NCBI GenBank assembly: GCA_028281235.1
Contig: JANQKG010000010.1
Span: 1-64,000, forward strand
Reading direction: 5' to 3'
Origin: Afifellaceae bacterium
GTDB taxonomy: Bacteria; Pseudomonadota; Alphaproteobacteria; Rhizobiales; Afifellaceae
DNA: 64,000 nucleotides
The translations under genes were made by a program, and so were the position numbers. Below are positions 1-9,377 of the stretch, one piece after another (the stretch's first letter is position 1; each line of letters starts with the position of its first letter). The notes beneath the pieces were generated by a model. It made no database searches. It worked only from the letters and a program-made list of their open reading frames with translations, and was not told the DNA's origin.

Positions 1-2
1 TG

Positions 3-155
3 GGATGTGGAGTGGTGGCATGGGCTGCGTCGCGGGGTAGCGGCGTGCGGTTCGCCTTCCCAACACGCCCGGTCCGCGCCGGCCATCGCGTGGCTCGCCA
101 GCCAACGGCTTCCCCGGCGGCGGCGCGCAGGGCGGTCGAGGCACCGACCCGATGA
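3..155 (+). CDS. Possible C-terminal end of an upstream gene (partial)
   Basis: This frame is open from the window edge to a TGA at 153-155. The stop overlaps the start of the following dctM gene in an ATGA junction, the arrangement used by many gene pairs in this window. The translated end is rich in Ala, Arg and Pro and matches no family I recognise. The longer frame beginning at position 7 runs through dctM out of frame and looks like a shadow. This end could be real or chance. Confidence 0.25.
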   Translation, partial: GCGVVAWAASRGSGVRFAFPTRPVRAGHRVARQPTASPAAARRAVEAPTR

Positions 156-1438
156 TTACGCTGTCGATGACTGGAATGTTCTTTATCGGCATTCTCCTGG
201 GCATGCCGGTCGGCATGGCCATGCTGGTGGTTGCGCTGGCGGCGATGGCCCTCGTCCTGCAAGTGCCGATGGCGCTGATCCCTCAGCTTCTGGTCACCAG
301 CCTCTCCAAGTTCGAGTTGCTCGCCGTTCCGCTCTTCATCCTGGCTGCCGAGATCATGAACGCCGGCGGTCTGACCAAAAGGATCTTCAACCTTGCGCTT
401 CTGTTCGTTGGGCGCATCGCCGGCGGCTTGGCGCAGGTGAACATCTTCGCCTCGATGATCTTTGCCGGCATCTCCGGAGCCGCGGTCGCCGATGCCGCGG
501 GGCTTGGCCGGGTCGAATACAGGGCGATGACCGAGGCAGGCTACAAGCGCGAGTTCTCTGCGGCGGTCACGCTCGCCTCCTGCCTGATCGGGCCGTTGAT
601 CCCGCCTTCCATCGTCATGGTGATTTATGCGGTGGAGGCGCAGGTCTCCGTCGGCCGCATGCTGCTGGCGGGTGTCGTGCCGGGCATTCTGATGGCCCTC
701 CTGCTGATGGCTTATGTGTATTTCGTTGCGCGCACCGGCCGCACACCGTGCCCGACCGTTCGCGTGCCGGGCGGCAAGGAGGCGCTCAAGGTATTGGCAA
801 GCGGGCTGCCGTCGGCGGTCGCACCTTTCATCATCGTCGGCGGTCTGGTCGGAGGCGTGTTGACAGTTACCGAGACCGGCGTGGCCGCATGCGTCTACAC
901 GCTGCTCGTGGCGACCGCCGTCCATCGCGAGATGACGTGGCGCAGCTTCGCCCTTGTGCTGGAGCGAACGGTGCTGTCCAGCGCCATGGTGATGTTCATG
1001 ATTGCCGCCGCCTCGGCCATGTCATGGGTCATCACCTGGGAGCAGAGCGTCCAGGATCTGGCCCACTGGTTCGGGGAGTTTCCGGTGAGCATCGTGGTCA
1101 AGATGCTGATGCTGGTCGTGTTTCTCCTCATCATCGGTCTGGTGATCGAGGGCGTCCCGGCCATGCTCGTCGTCACGCCGGTCTTCCTGCCGATCGTCAT
1201 GGAGCTGGGGATGGACCCCGTCCAGTTCGGCGTGGTGATGGCATCGGCCATGGGCATCGGGCTGCTCACGCCGCCCATGGGGCTCGCATTGTTCGTTGTC
1301 TCCGGATACACGCAGCTCAGCGTTGAGCGCCTTGCCAAGGCCGTGCTGCCGTTCCTCATCCCACTGACGGCCGTGCTCCTGCTCGTGACCTTCGCGTCAC
1401 CCATGTCGACGTGGCTTCCCTACAAGCTGTTGCCATAG
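152..1438 (+). CDS. dctM: TRAP transporter large permease (DctM-like)
   Basis: This is the large membrane subunit of a tripartite ATP-independent periplasmic transporter, which uses an ion gradient to import solutes delivered by a periplasmic binding protein. The 428-residue length is normal for DctM. Hydrophobic segments run through the whole protein, and there is a family-typical PPS motif near residue 150 and a TPPMG motif near residue 373. The ATG at 152 forms an ATGA junction with the preceding frame. The order here is dctM-dctQ-dctP, unlike the dctP-dctQ-dctM order of the other two TRAP operons in this window. The substrate cannot be deduced, but the downstream hyuAB genes suggest a cyclic amide or amino-acid derivative. 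Confidence 0.93.
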   Translation: MITLSMTGMFFIGILLGMPVGMAMLVVALAAMALVLQVPMALIPQLLVTSLSKFELLAVPLFILAAEIMNAGGLTKRIFNLALLFVGRIAGGLAQVNIFASMIFAGISGAAVADAAGLGRVEYRAMTEAGYKREFSAAVTLASCLIGPLIPPSIVMVIYAVEAQVSVGRMLLAGVVPGILMALLLMAYVYFVARTGRTPCPTVRVPGGKEALKVLASGLPSAVAPFIIVGGLVGGVLTVTETGVAACVYTLLVATAVHREMTWRSFALVLERTVLSSAMVMFMIAAASAMSWVITWEQSVQDLAHWFGEFPVSIVVKMLMLVVFLLIIGLVIEGVPAMLVVTPVFLPIVMELGMDPVQFGVVMASAMGIGLLTPPMGLALFVVSGYTQLSVERLAKAVLPFLIPLTAVLLLVTFASPMSTWLPYKLLP

Positions 1439-1451
1439 GCGGAGTCCGACC

Positions 1452-1949
1452 TTGACCGATCTTCTCAGCCGGACCCTTGAACGCATTGCCTCTGCGATGA
1501 TTGCGATCTGCAGCGTTCTGTTCTGCGGCGCGGTAGCAGCATTGAGCGTCGACATCGTGCTGCGATGGGGCTTCAACTCGTCCATCACCGGCCTGCACGA
1601 AGCCATCATCATCACCTTTCTTTACGGGTTCCTCTTGGGAACGGCCGCGCTTTATGTGCGGCAGGGCGACGTCGTTCTCACCTTCGTCATCGACCGCTTG
1701 GGCGAAAGGGCACAGCGCTGGCTGGCGACCGCCATGCAGGCGATCATCGGCGTGACGATGTCGCTCGTCGCCTACCACACTTTCGTGCTCGCGCTTGCCT
1801 GGCATCAGATGCACACGCCTGCGCTCTCGATGCCTCGCTCCGTCGAGCTCGCCCCGATCTTCATCTGCGCCGTTGTGATGGCCGCCGCCGGTTTTGTGCG
1901 CGTCATTGCGCCAATTCAGCGGCCAACGGTGGAGCAGCATACCGATTGA
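1452..1949 (+). CDS. dctQ: TRAP transporter small permease (DctQ-like)
   Basis: This 165-residue protein has four predicted membrane segments, the size and layout of the small TRAP subunit that pairs with DctM in the inner membrane. It probably starts at a TTG codon at 1452, preceded by GGAG at 1441-1444. It lies 13 bases after dctM and 18 bases before the chosen dctP start, so the three genes are surely co-transcribed. The function rests on size, hydrophobicity and context, because DctQ sequences are poorly conserved. Confidence 0.88.
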   Translation: MTDLLSRTLERIASAMIAICSVLFCGAVAALSVDIVLRWGFNSSITGLHEAIIITFLYGFLLGTAALYVRQGDVVLTFVIDRLGERAQRWLATAMQAIIGVTMSLVAYHTFVLALAWHQMHTPALSMPRSVELAPIFICAVVMAAAGFVRVIAPIQRPTVEQHTD

Positions 1950-1967
1950 ACAATGGAGGTTGTCGCA

Positions 1968-2960
1968 ATGAAGGCAAGCAAGCTGATAATTGGCACATTC
2001 GCACTGCTCTTTTCTCTCGGATCAGCCCAGGCTGCGGATGTTGTGCTGCGCATAGGCACGGCGGTCCCGGAAGCGACAGCTCAAGGCCGGGCCCTGGAGT
2101 GGATTGCTAAGACGCTTCGGGAGAACGGCTCAGGGATCGACATCAAGCTGTTTCACGGCGGCCAGCTCGGCACGCCCGAGGCGCAAGTCCAGAACGTGCG
2201 CATCGGCGCGCAGGACGGCTTTGTGGAAAGCACGGCCTGGTGGGAGCCTTTCTCCGATGGCCTGGGTCTGGAATCGGCGCCGTTCGTCTTCGATGGGGCC
2301 GACCACCTCAAGCGCTGGGCGGAGTCCGACTATTTCGACGGCGTTCAGCAGGACCTCATCAAGAACGGCAACCAGCGGCTCATCTTCTCCGACGAGCTGT
2401 GGTGGCGTGGGCCTTTCCGGGTGCTGATGGCCTCGCGCCCGATCCTCACCCTTGACGACATCTCCAAGATGAAGCTGCGCCTGCCGGCGATCGAAGCCAT
2501 GACCCGCTATTGGGGCCGCGACGGTCTCGGCGCCAATGTCGTGAACATCGCCTGGAATGACGTCTATCTGGCGCTGCGCCAGGGCGCGGCCGATGCGGTT
2601 ACCAGCCCGTTCGACCTCGTCGTCAGCATGCGATTTGTAGAGGTGGCGCCGCACATCATGCTGATCGACGAGTTCCGCCAGATTATCGTGGTCGGTCTCA
2701 ATGAAGAAAAGTGGCAGGCCATGACGCCCGAGCAGCAGCAGGCGTTCCAGGACGCCATGACGGAGGCCGGCAAGGCCTACAACGAAGAGATCAACGGCAA
2801 CGTCGACCAGTGGATGAGCGAGCTGAAGGCAGACGGTGCGGTGGTCCATGAGTTCGATCGCGCGCCGCTCGTTGAGAAGGTGAGTGAGCTCAACAAGACC
2901 TTCGCCGATGAAGGCGCTATCAACGCCGATCTTCTCGCAGTCATCGACTCGGTGCGCTGA
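1968..2960 (+). CDS. dctP: TRAP transporter substrate-binding protein (DctP-like)
   Basis: This is the periplasmic solute-binding subunit of the first TRAP system. The protein starts with a typical Sec signal peptide (basic MKASK, hydrophobic core, AQA cleavage site near residue 22). The mature part carries DctP features such as the GQLGTPEAQ stretch near residue 70 and the W-N-D-V-Y-L-A-L-R-Q-G-A-A-D region near residue 200. The ATG at 1968 is preferred over the one at 1953 because GGAGG at 1955-1959 is correctly spaced only for 1968 and the signal peptide begins there. A strong hairpin follows the gene, before hyuA. The ligand is unknown. Confidence 0.92.
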   Translation: MKASKLIIGTFALLFSLGSAQAADVVLRIGTAVPEATAQGRALEWIAKTLRENGSGIDIKLFHGGQLGTPEAQVQNVRIGAQDGFVESTAWWEPFSDGLGLESAPFVFDGADHLKRWAESDYFDGVQQDLIKNGNQRLIFSDELWWRGPFRVLMASRPILTLDDISKMKLRLPAIEAMTRYWGRDGLGANVVNIAWNDVYLALRQGAADAVTSPFDLVVSMRFVEVAPHIMLIDEFRQIIVVGLNEEKWQAMTPEQQQAFQDAMTEAGKAYNEEINGNVDQWMSELKADGAVVHEFDRAPLVEKVSELNKTFADEGAINADLLAVIDSVR

Positions 2961-2970
2961 CACCTTAAGA

Positions 2971-3003
2971 CCCGGCCGGATGCGCTCCGGCCGGGCCTCT
3001 TTG
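2971..3003 (+). terminator. Hairpin with T-rich tail between dctP and hyuA
   Basis: A perfect 10-bp stem (CCCGGCCGGA at 2971-2980 and its complement at 2986-2995) with a 5-base loop is followed by CCTCTTT. It has the form of an intrinsic terminator. Since hyuA starts only 31 bases further on and no separate promoter is evident, it probably acts as a partial terminator or mRNA stabiliser that keeps dctP expression above hyuAB. Confidence 0.7.
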
Positions 3004-3033
3004 CAGGAATGCAATTTTCGACAGGAGTGCAAG

Positions 3034-5097
3034 GTGTTTGTTGTCGGCTGCGATGTCGGTGGGACGTTTACGGATTTTTGCGCCATCGACATGGATACGG
3101 GCGCTGAAATCGTCTTCAAGGTTCCGTCGACCCCAGACGATCCGGCGCGTGCGATTGTTGACGGACTGGATCGAATGCTGGCGAGCCACGGCGTTTCGGC
3201 CGATCAGGTGGCGCGGCTTGAGCACGGAACGACGGTCGCAACCAACACGCTGATCCAGCGTAAGGGCGCCACCGTCGTGCTCATCACGACGGAGGGTTTC
3301 GCCGACCTGCTTGAGATCGGCCGGCAGATCCGGCCGCATAATTACGATCTGCAGCAGGATGCGCCGACGCCGCTCGTTCCTGCCGAGTTGCGCTTTGAGC
3401 TGGCCGAACGCGTCCTGGCCACCGGCGAGCCGCATAAAGTGCCCACCGCAGAGGATATTGACCGCATTGTCGCGCGCTGCCTCGACGCCGGAGCGGACGC
3501 CTGTGCGGTGTGCTTCCTGTTTTCGTTCTTGAATCCGCGGCACGAGGAGGCCGTGGGCGAAGCACTGGCGCGCCGGCGGCCGGACCTGCCGGTATCGCTC
3601 TCCAGCGAGGTGCTTCCGGAGTTTCGCGAGTTCGAGCGTCTCACCACTACGGTCCTCAACGCCTATCTGCAGCCGGCATTGGGCAGCTACCTGTCGCATC
3701 TCAAGCAACAGATGGATGCGCGCTATCCCGGCGTCGTCATCGGCATTAATCAATCGAGCGGCGGCCTGATGTCGGTTGAGCGTGCCCGCAACTATCCCAT
3801 ACGCACCGCGCTTTCCGGCCCGGCTGCCGGCGTGGCCGGCGCCATTCAGGTCGCCAAGACGAGCGGCGAGCCGAACGTCATAACGCTCGATATGGGCGGG
3901 ACGTCAGCCGATGTGTGCCTGATCCGCGAATTCGCGTTCGATGTCGGCCTGGACCACAACGTCTCCGGCTTTCCGATCCGTCTGCCGGTGGTGGGCATCA
4001 ATACGGTAGGCGCCGGCGGCGGCTCCATCGCATGGATGGAGGCCGACGGCCTGCTCAAAGTCGGTCCGATCAGCGCCGGCTCCGTCCCCGGACCGGCCTG
4101 CTATGGCAGCGGCGGAACGGAGCCGACGGTCACCGACGCCAATCTTTTGCTCGGCCGCCTCTCGGAGGGGGGATTGCTGGCCGGCGAGATGCCGCTTGAT
4201 CGCGCAGCGTCAGAGGCGGTTTTTGAGCGGCTTTCGCGCCAGATCGGCATGCAGTCCTTCGACATTGCGCAAGGCGTCTTGGAGATCGTCGTCTCAAACA
4301 TGGTCCAAGCTATCCGCTCAATCTCTACTGAACGCGGCCACGATCCCCGCGAATGCGTGCTCATGGCATTCGGCGGCGCCGGCCCGTTGCACGGGGTGGA
4401 GGTGGCGCGGGCATTGGGCATCGACCGAGTGCTCGTTCCGGCGGCACCGGGCATCCTCTGCGCCAAGGGTCTCGTCGTGGCCGATCTCACCGAAGAGTTC
4501 TCCCGCACCGTGCGCGTCCGCCCCGAGACGGACGGCATGGACGCCGTATGGCGCTATCTCGGTGAACTGGTCGAAGCGGGCTCAGCCTGGTTTGCGACCG
4601 AAGAGATCCCGGAGAACGAGCGCGTGGCGCGCGCCGTCCTGGAGGTGCGCTATATCGGTCAGAACTACGAGGTTCCGATCGAGGTTGCGGACTACTCAAA
4701 GGGGCCACCAGAAAAACACCTGTCCGTCGACGAGTTGCGAGAGCTCTTCATGCGCGAGCACGATCGCCGCTACGGCTTCTTCAACGCCGAGGATCCGGTC
4801 GAGGTCGTGAACGTGCGACTGCGGGTACGCGGGCGGCTGAAGCGTATCGATGCGGCGCCGTCGGCCCCCCAAGCGGAAGAAGGCGCTGGAGAACCGATCA
4901 CGCATCGTGACGTGCAGTTCAAGCGCGGGGCGTGGGTCAAAACCCCCATCTACGACCGCGCCAGCCTTGCCGCAGGCACGCGCATTGCCGGCCCCGCCGT
5001 CCTCCAGCAAATGGACACGACGATCGTTGTCTATCCGGGTGACAAAGCGTCGGTGCAGGGCAATGGAAATCTCCTGATCGAAATCGGTGCAATATGA
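3034..5097 (+). CDS. hyuA: Hydantoinase/oxoprolinase subunit A (HyuA-like)
   Basis: This is the ATP-binding subunit of a HyuA/HyuB enzyme. The family couples ATP hydrolysis to opening of cyclic amides such as N-methylhydantoin or 5-oxoproline, and also includes acetone and acetophenone carboxylases. The protein opens with the phosphate-binding motif VGCDVGGTFTDF and has a second nucleotide motif, LDMGGTSADV, near residue 290, followed by GAGGGSIAW. The GTG at 3034 gives a normal 687-residue protein and has AGGAG at 3023-3027; an upstream in-frame start at 2884 would lie inside dctP. It overlaps hyuB by an ATGA junction. The exact substrate is not determined. Confidence 0.9.
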   Translation: MFVVGCDVGGTFTDFCAIDMDTGAEIVFKVPSTPDDPARAIVDGLDRMLASHGVSADQVARLEHGTTVATNTLIQRKGATVVLITTEGFADLLEIGRQIRPHNYDLQQDAPTPLVPAELRFELAERVLATGEPHKVPTAEDIDRIVARCLDAGADACAVCFLFSFLNPRHEEAVGEALARRRPDLPVSLSSEVLPEFREFERLTTTVLNAYLQPALGSYLSHLKQQMDARYPGVVIGINQSSGGLMSVERARNYPIRTALSGPAAGVAGAIQVAKTSGEPNVITLDMGGTSADVCLIREFAFDVGLDHNVSGFPIRLPVVGINTVGAGGGSIAWMEADGLLKVGPISAGSVPGPACYGSGGTEPTVTDANLLLGRLSEGGLLAGEMPLDRAASEAVFERLSRQIGMQSFDIAQGVLEIVVSNMVQAIRSISTERGHDPRECVLMAFGGAGPLHGVEVARALGIDRVLVPAAPGILCAKGLVVADLTEEFSRTVRVRPETDGMDAVWRYLGELVEAGSAWFATEEIPENERVARAVLEVRYIGQNYEVPIEVADYSKGPPEKHLSVDELRELFMREHDRRYGFFNAEDPVEVVNVRLRVRGRLKRIDAAPSAPQAEEGAGEPITHRDVQFKRGAWVKTPIYDRASLAAGTRIAGPAVLQQMDTTIVVYPGDKASVQGNGNLLIEIGAI

Positions 5098-6812
5098 AAG
5101 AGCGAGTCACCAACCCCGACAGCCTGGATCCCATCAGTATTGCCATTCTGCAGAACGCTCTACGGTCGATCGCGGACGAGGCCTATTTGGCGCTCATGAA
5201 GAGCGCGTATTCGACCAACATCAAGGAGCGACACGACCATTCCATTATCGTGATGGACGCCAAGGGGCGCATTGTGGCGCAGGCGGAACGCGCGCTCCCT
5301 GGGCATGTCGGCGCGGCGCTGGGTGTGCTGGAGGCGATCTACGAGCGCTACGACGAAAGCGAGATCCTCCCAGGTGACATCTTCATCACCAACGATCCCT
5401 ACAAGGGCGGCACCACGCACCTGCCGGATGTCAACATCGTCAAGCCGTATTTCGTCGATGGCCGCTTCCTCGGGCTGATCTGCACGCTCGCTCACCACGC
5501 CGATATTGGCGGTGCGGCGCCGGGCAGCATGTCGAGCCACCTCACCAACCTCTACCAAGAGGGCATTCGCATTCCGGCGATGAAGCTGATGCGCGAAGGG
5601 GAACTCGACAAAGACGTCTTCGATCTGATCCTGGCGAATATCCGAATTCCGATCGAGCGGCGCGGCGACTATTTCGCTCAGATCGCGGCCTGCAATCTCG
5701 GTGAGCGCCGGATGCAGGAGCTCGCGCAGTCCTATTCGGCGGGCGTCCTGGAAGCGGCCTACGAGGAAATCATCTCACGCACGGCCGTGCGCATCGAGGC
5801 GGCACTGCGGCGCATCCCCGACGGCGTCTATCGCTTCGAGGACGTGATGGACGATGACGGCTTCGGCGCCGTCAACATCCCGCTCAAGCTCGAGGTCCGG
5901 GTGAAGAATGGCTATCCGACCTTCGACTTCACCGGCTGTGCGCCGCAGGTGACCGGCAACATCAACTGCACGTTCAACGCCACCAAAAGGGTCGTGGCCT
6001 ACGTCCTGAAGGCGCTTCTCGATCCCGATATCCCCACCAATCAGGGCATGTTCGACTGCTTCGACGTGATCGCTGAGGACAGCACGATCGTCAACTCGAC
6101 GTTCCCGGCGGCAGTCGCCAACCGCTCGCAGACCAGTCAGCGCGTCGCAGACATGGTGATCGGGGCGTTGGCGCCGGCCCTGCCGGACAGGGCCACCGGC
6201 TGTTCGCATGGCACAACCGTGCTCGCCGGCTTCTCCGGCCCGTACAGCAAGAATCCCGACGGCTACGTCTATTTCGAGGTGGTCGCCGGCGGTGGCGGCG
6301 CCCGCGCGACCAAGGACGGCAAGCACGGGGTGATGGTGCATGTCACCAACACTTCCAACCTGCCTGTCGAGGTGATCGAGATGGAGTACCCGCTGTTCGT
6401 GGAATCCTACGCTCTGGTGGAGAACTCCGGCGGCCTTGGCAAGTTCTGCGGCGGTCGCGGCATCCGGCGTATCGTGCGCCCGCTGGAGGAGCCCTGTTAC
6501 TTCGAAGGAAACGGTGAGCGTTTCAAAAATCAGCCGTGGGGCGTCTTCGGGGGCGGTCCGGGAAAATCCGGTCGATTCTATCTGAGACACGACGACGGCC
6601 GCACGGAAGAACTGCCGGGCAAGGTGGCCGGCCTGGCGATCGGCAAAAACCAGTCGATCGTCATCGAGGCTCCCGGCGGGGGCGGCTATGGCCCTTTTAG
6701 CGAGCGCTCTCACGACGGTCTGGAGCGGGATGTTCGCGCCGGCAACTACACCGAAACCTATCTTGAGATTGCCGTGCCGGACCGCTTCGGGCCTGCGTCG
6801 CGGGAGGAATAG
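5094..6812 (+). CDS. hyuB: Hydantoinase/oxoprolinase subunit B (HyuB-like)
   Basis: This is the partner subunit of HyuA. The 572 residues include family motifs NDPYKGGTTHLPD near residue 100 and HHADIGG near residue 133, and a glycine-rich C-terminal region (GGPGKSG, PGGGGYG). The start codon overlaps the hyuA stop, which implies translational coupling and a stoichiometric complex. It is the last gene before a strong terminator. With the preceding TRAP genes it probably forms an uptake-and-ring-opening pathway, but the identity of the cyclic amide is inference. Confidence 0.9.
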   Translation: MKERVTNPDSLDPISIAILQNALRSIADEAYLALMKSAYSTNIKERHDHSIIVMDAKGRIVAQAERALPGHVGAALGVLEAIYERYDESEILPGDIFITNDPYKGGTTHLPDVNIVKPYFVDGRFLGLICTLAHHADIGGAAPGSMSSHLTNLYQEGIRIPAMKLMREGELDKDVFDLILANIRIPIERRGDYFAQIAACNLGERRMQELAQSYSAGVLEAAYEEIISRTAVRIEAALRRIPDGVYRFEDVMDDDGFGAVNIPLKLEVRVKNGYPTFDFTGCAPQVTGNINCTFNATKRVVAYVLKALLDPDIPTNQGMFDCFDVIAEDSTIVNSTFPAAVANRSQTSQRVADMVIGALAPALPDRATGCSHGTTVLAGFSGPYSKNPDGYVYFEVVAGGGGARATKDGKHGVMVHVTNTSNLPVEVIEMEYPLFVESYALVENSGGLGKFCGGRGIRRIVRPLEEPCYFEGNGERFKNQPWGVFGGGPGKSGRFYLRHDDGRTEELPGKVAGLAIGKNQSIVIEAPGGGGYGPFSERSHDGLERDVRAGNYTETYLEIAVPDRFGPASREE

Positions 6813-6896
6813 CCAGGGCGAAGGCGGTCCTGAGGCCCACGCAGCGGCGTTCCGCCCGGCCACCACGCCCGAAACCTGAATGGCGATTGGTCCTAA

Positions 6897-6933
6897 CGCC
6901 GCGGTCCCGGTTTGGGGACCGCGGCGTCTTTCG
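6897..6933 (+). terminator. Intrinsic terminator after hyuB
   Basis: A perfect 12-bp stem (6897-6908 paired with 6915-6926) closes a 6-base loop and is followed by TCTTTCG. It ends the dctMQP-hyuAB unit and sits 84 bases after the hyuB stop. Confidence 0.85.
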
Positions 6934-7009
6934 TTCGTGCCCAAGCGCCCGCTTTTCCGGGACGAACCTTGTGAGCGAGAAATCGCCGCATAATTCCTAT
7001 AATAGAAAA

Positions 7010-7152
7010 TTTCCATTGATGTCCCTCATGATTCCTGTATTCTTCTAATGGAAAAAGATGCGTCAAGCTGCCTTCAGGCAGGCTGTCATGGTCGGACTGG
7101 ACGACGGCTTCAGGTTCGGGAGGGGTTCAAGAAGAACAGTGATAGAACTGTT
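7010..7152 (+). promoter_or_regulatory. AT-rich leader of the M24-TRAP operon with two inverted repeats
   Basis: The region between the hyuB terminator and the M24 gene is notably AT-rich. It has the paired sequences TTTCCATT (7010-7017) and AATGGAAA (7047-7054), and a compact repeat AACAGT-N6-ACTGTT at 7135-7152. The second lies about 22 bases before the start codon, a position suitable for a repressor operator. I could not assign a promoter with confidence. Confidence 0.35.
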
Positions 7153-7174
7153 TCAAAATGAATAAGTAGGAGTC

Positions 7175-8299
7175 ATGTCTTCTCGGGAATTCAACTTAGA
7201 TAAGCTCTCCGAAGCGATGAGCGTTCAGGGCATAGATGCCGTCGTAGCGATGTCGCCGTGGAACGTGACTTATACGAGCGGCGTCTACTTGAACATTCCG
7301 CAGGTCACGTTCCTAGTGACCACGCAGGACGGCCGGCAGGCGCTCGTGGTCAACGAGGCCGACGCCTACTACATGCGGGACAGTTCAAGTCTTCCCGACG
7401 TCCGCGACTATCGCTTCAGCGATACAACCTCGGTGGCAACTGAGCAGGCGCTGAACCTGCTCGCCGATATCTTGAAGGAGTTCGGGCTCTCTTCCGGCGC
7501 TGTCGGTCTTGAGGACGATGTCTTTCCCGGCAGCTACGAGGCGCATCTCTCTCAGGCGCTGCCGTCGACGTCGTTCAAGCCGGGAAGCTGGAGCCTCAAC
7601 GAAGCCAGGATCTACAAGCTGCCCTGGGAGATAGAGGTCTTCCGAAAGGCGGCCTACTACACAGACAAGGCGATCATGACCGGCTTCGCCCAGGCGCGTG
7701 TGGGTGATACGGAGCGCGACTTGGCGACCGCCATTCAGGCATGCACGCTTCGCTTCGGCGCGCGGACATTCAGCCACACGGTCTGTTCCGCCGGCAAGCA
7801 ATCCACCGTGGTTCATGCCCATCCGCTCGATAAGCCGATCCGTCGGGGGGAGGCGATCCACGTGGATTTCGGCGGATGTTTTGACGGCTATTCCACCGAC
7901 CTGTCGCGTACCGCAATCGTCGGGGAGCCGACCGATCGGCAGCGCGCGATCTACCAGACTTTATGGGACGCACAGCAGGCCATCTTCGAGATGATCAAGC
8001 CGGGCATCGTGGCCAAGGAGGTCTACGCGCTGAACCAGAAGGTGTTCGAGAAAGGTGGCCTGCACTATCCGTGGGGCACCGTCGGCCACTCCACCGGGCT
8101 TCTCGTGCATGAGGGTTTCGAGATCACCGCCACATCGGAGCGTGTGCTTGAGGCCGGCATGATCATCAACATCGAACCCACTCATCTGGAGAAGAACGAT
8201 GCGCGATATCACATAGAGGATTCGATCCTTATTAAAGAAGACGGAGTGGAGATATTGTCAAGCTTTTACAATTCCAGTGAGATGTTCGTCATAAAATAG
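7175..8299 (+). CDS. M24-family metallopeptidase (Xaa-Pro aminopeptidase/dipeptidase type)
   Basis: This 374-residue cytoplasmic protein has the two-part M24 layout: a creatinase-like N-terminal domain (about 1-140) and a pita-bread catalytic domain. All five expected metal ligands are visible: Asp231 (HVDFGG), Asp242 (STDLSRT), His305 (GHSTG), Glu334 (NIEP) and Glu348 (HIED). This favours a metal-dependent peptidase over creatinase, which does not need metals. AGGAG at 7168-7172 precedes the start very closely. It lies directly upstream of the second TRAP transporter, so it probably acts on the imported compound or a product of it, perhaps a peptide or proline-like amide. Confidence 0.85.
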   Translation: MSSREFNLDKLSEAMSVQGIDAVVAMSPWNVTYTSGVYLNIPQVTFLVTTQDGRQALVVNEADAYYMRDSSSLPDVRDYRFSDTTSVATEQALNLLADILKEFGLSSGAVGLEDDVFPGSYEAHLSQALPSTSFKPGSWSLNEARIYKLPWEIEVFRKAAYYTDKAIMTGFAQARVGDTERDLATAIQACTLRFGARTFSHTVCSAGKQSTVVHAHPLDKPIRRGEAIHVDFGGCFDGYSTDLSRTAIVGEPTDRQRAIYQTLWDAQQAIFEMIKPGIVAKEVYALNQKVFEKGGLHYPWGTVGHSTGLLVHEGFEITATSERVLEAGMIINIEPTHLEKNDARYHIEDSILIKEDGVEILSSFYNSSEMFVIK

Positions 8300-8343
8300 G
8301 ACATGAGAAAACAAGAAGCGCTGTGTAGAGACGGAGGAATCCT

Positions 8344-9351
8344 ATGAAAAGAAAGAGTGTTCTGTCAGGATTGGTCGCACTGCTCGTGACGACGCTGTCC
8401 TTTGCAGGCGTCGCGGCAAAGGCTGCGGACGTTTGGGACCTTTCTACCGAGTTCAACGAGCGCTTCATTTTCGGCAAGGGCTATATCCGCTTCGCCGAGG
8501 AGGTGGAGAAGCGGACCAACGGCGAGATCAAGGTCGTGCCGCACTTCGGCGCGGCCCTCGGCTATAAATCCGCAGACCATCTGGAACTCGTCGGGCAAGG
8601 CGCGGTGCCGATCGCCGACACTTACTCCGGTGCGCTTTCCGGCGTCGATCCGATCTTCAAGCTGTCCTCGCTTCCGTTCGTGGCGACGTCGATCGACGAC
8701 GCATGGGAGCTCTATTTGGCGGCCAAGCCCTATTACGAATCGTTCTTCGCCAAGAACGGGCAGGTGCTGCTCTACACGTCCTTCTCGCCGCCCAGCGGCC
8801 TGTGGGCGAAGAAGCCGGTCGCCAGCGTGGAGGACATGGCCGGCCTTCGCATCCGCACATACGACCCGGCCGGCAACGAGACGATGCGCAACATAGGCGC
8901 CGCGCCTATCCAGATGAACATCACGGATGTGATCCCGCAGCTTGCGAGCGGGGGGATCTCGGGCGTCCTGACCTCAGCGGAGGGTGCGGTGAGCTTCAAG
9001 TTCTATGAGTTCTTGGATCATTTCACCGAGATCAACTACGCGGTGCCGCTGCAGTTCCTTCACATGAACAAGGCAATCTTCGATGGGCTGCCGGCGGAAA
9101 CGAAGCAAGCGATCACGGAGATCTCTGCCGAGGTCGAGGCCATGAACTGGCAGGCCGGACGTGACGGAAAGGAAGAAGCCTACAGCGTCATGCGCGAGAA
9201 CGGCATGACCATCAACACGCAGCCGCCGCAGGAGTTCCTGGACGCCTTGCAAGAGGCGGGCGAGCCCGTGGTGACGGAATGGCTTGAGACGGTCGGCGCG
9301 GAGGGCGAGGCGATCCTGGCCGATTACAAAGAGCGGATCGGGACGAACTAG
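8344..9351 (+). CDS. dctP: TRAP transporter substrate-binding protein (DctP-like)
   Basis: This is the periplasmic binding protein of the second TRAP system, 335 residues with a clear Sec signal peptide (MKRKS, hydrophobic core, AKA cleavage near residue 27). GGAGG at 8333-8337 lies at a good distance from the ATG. The body has the DctP pattern of a conserved basic and glycine region followed by a helix-rich C-terminal lobe. It follows the M24 gene by 44 bases and is separated from dctQ by a stem-loop. The ligand is unknown. Confidence 0.9.
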   Translation: MKRKSVLSGLVALLVTTLSFAGVAAKAADVWDLSTEFNERFIFGKGYIRFAEEVEKRTNGEIKVVPHFGAALGYKSADHLELVGQGAVPIADTYSGALSGVDPIFKLSSLPFVATSIDDAWELYLAAKPYYESFFAKNGQVLLYTSFSPPSGLWAKKPVASVEDMAGLRIRTYDPAGNETMRNIGAAPIQMNITDVIPQLASGGISGVLTSAEGAVSFKFYEFLDHFTEINYAVPLQFLHMNKAIFDGLPAETKQAITEISAEVEAMNWQAGRDGKEEAYSVMRENGMTINTQPPQEFLDALQEAGEPVVTEWLETVGAEGEAILADYKERIGTN

Positions 9352-9377
9352 GCCGCCGTGACGACGATCGGTGCAAA

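Noticed and set aside
7-1326. A 439-codon plus-strand frame over dctM
   Set aside because: It is the +1 shadow of dctM, Arg/His/Gly-rich, whereas the 152-1438 frame gives a complete hydrophobic DctM protein.
7175-8299. Creatinase annotation for the M24 protein
   Set aside because: All five metal ligands of the aminopeptidase P type are present, while creatinase does not use metals, so a metallopeptidase call is safer.
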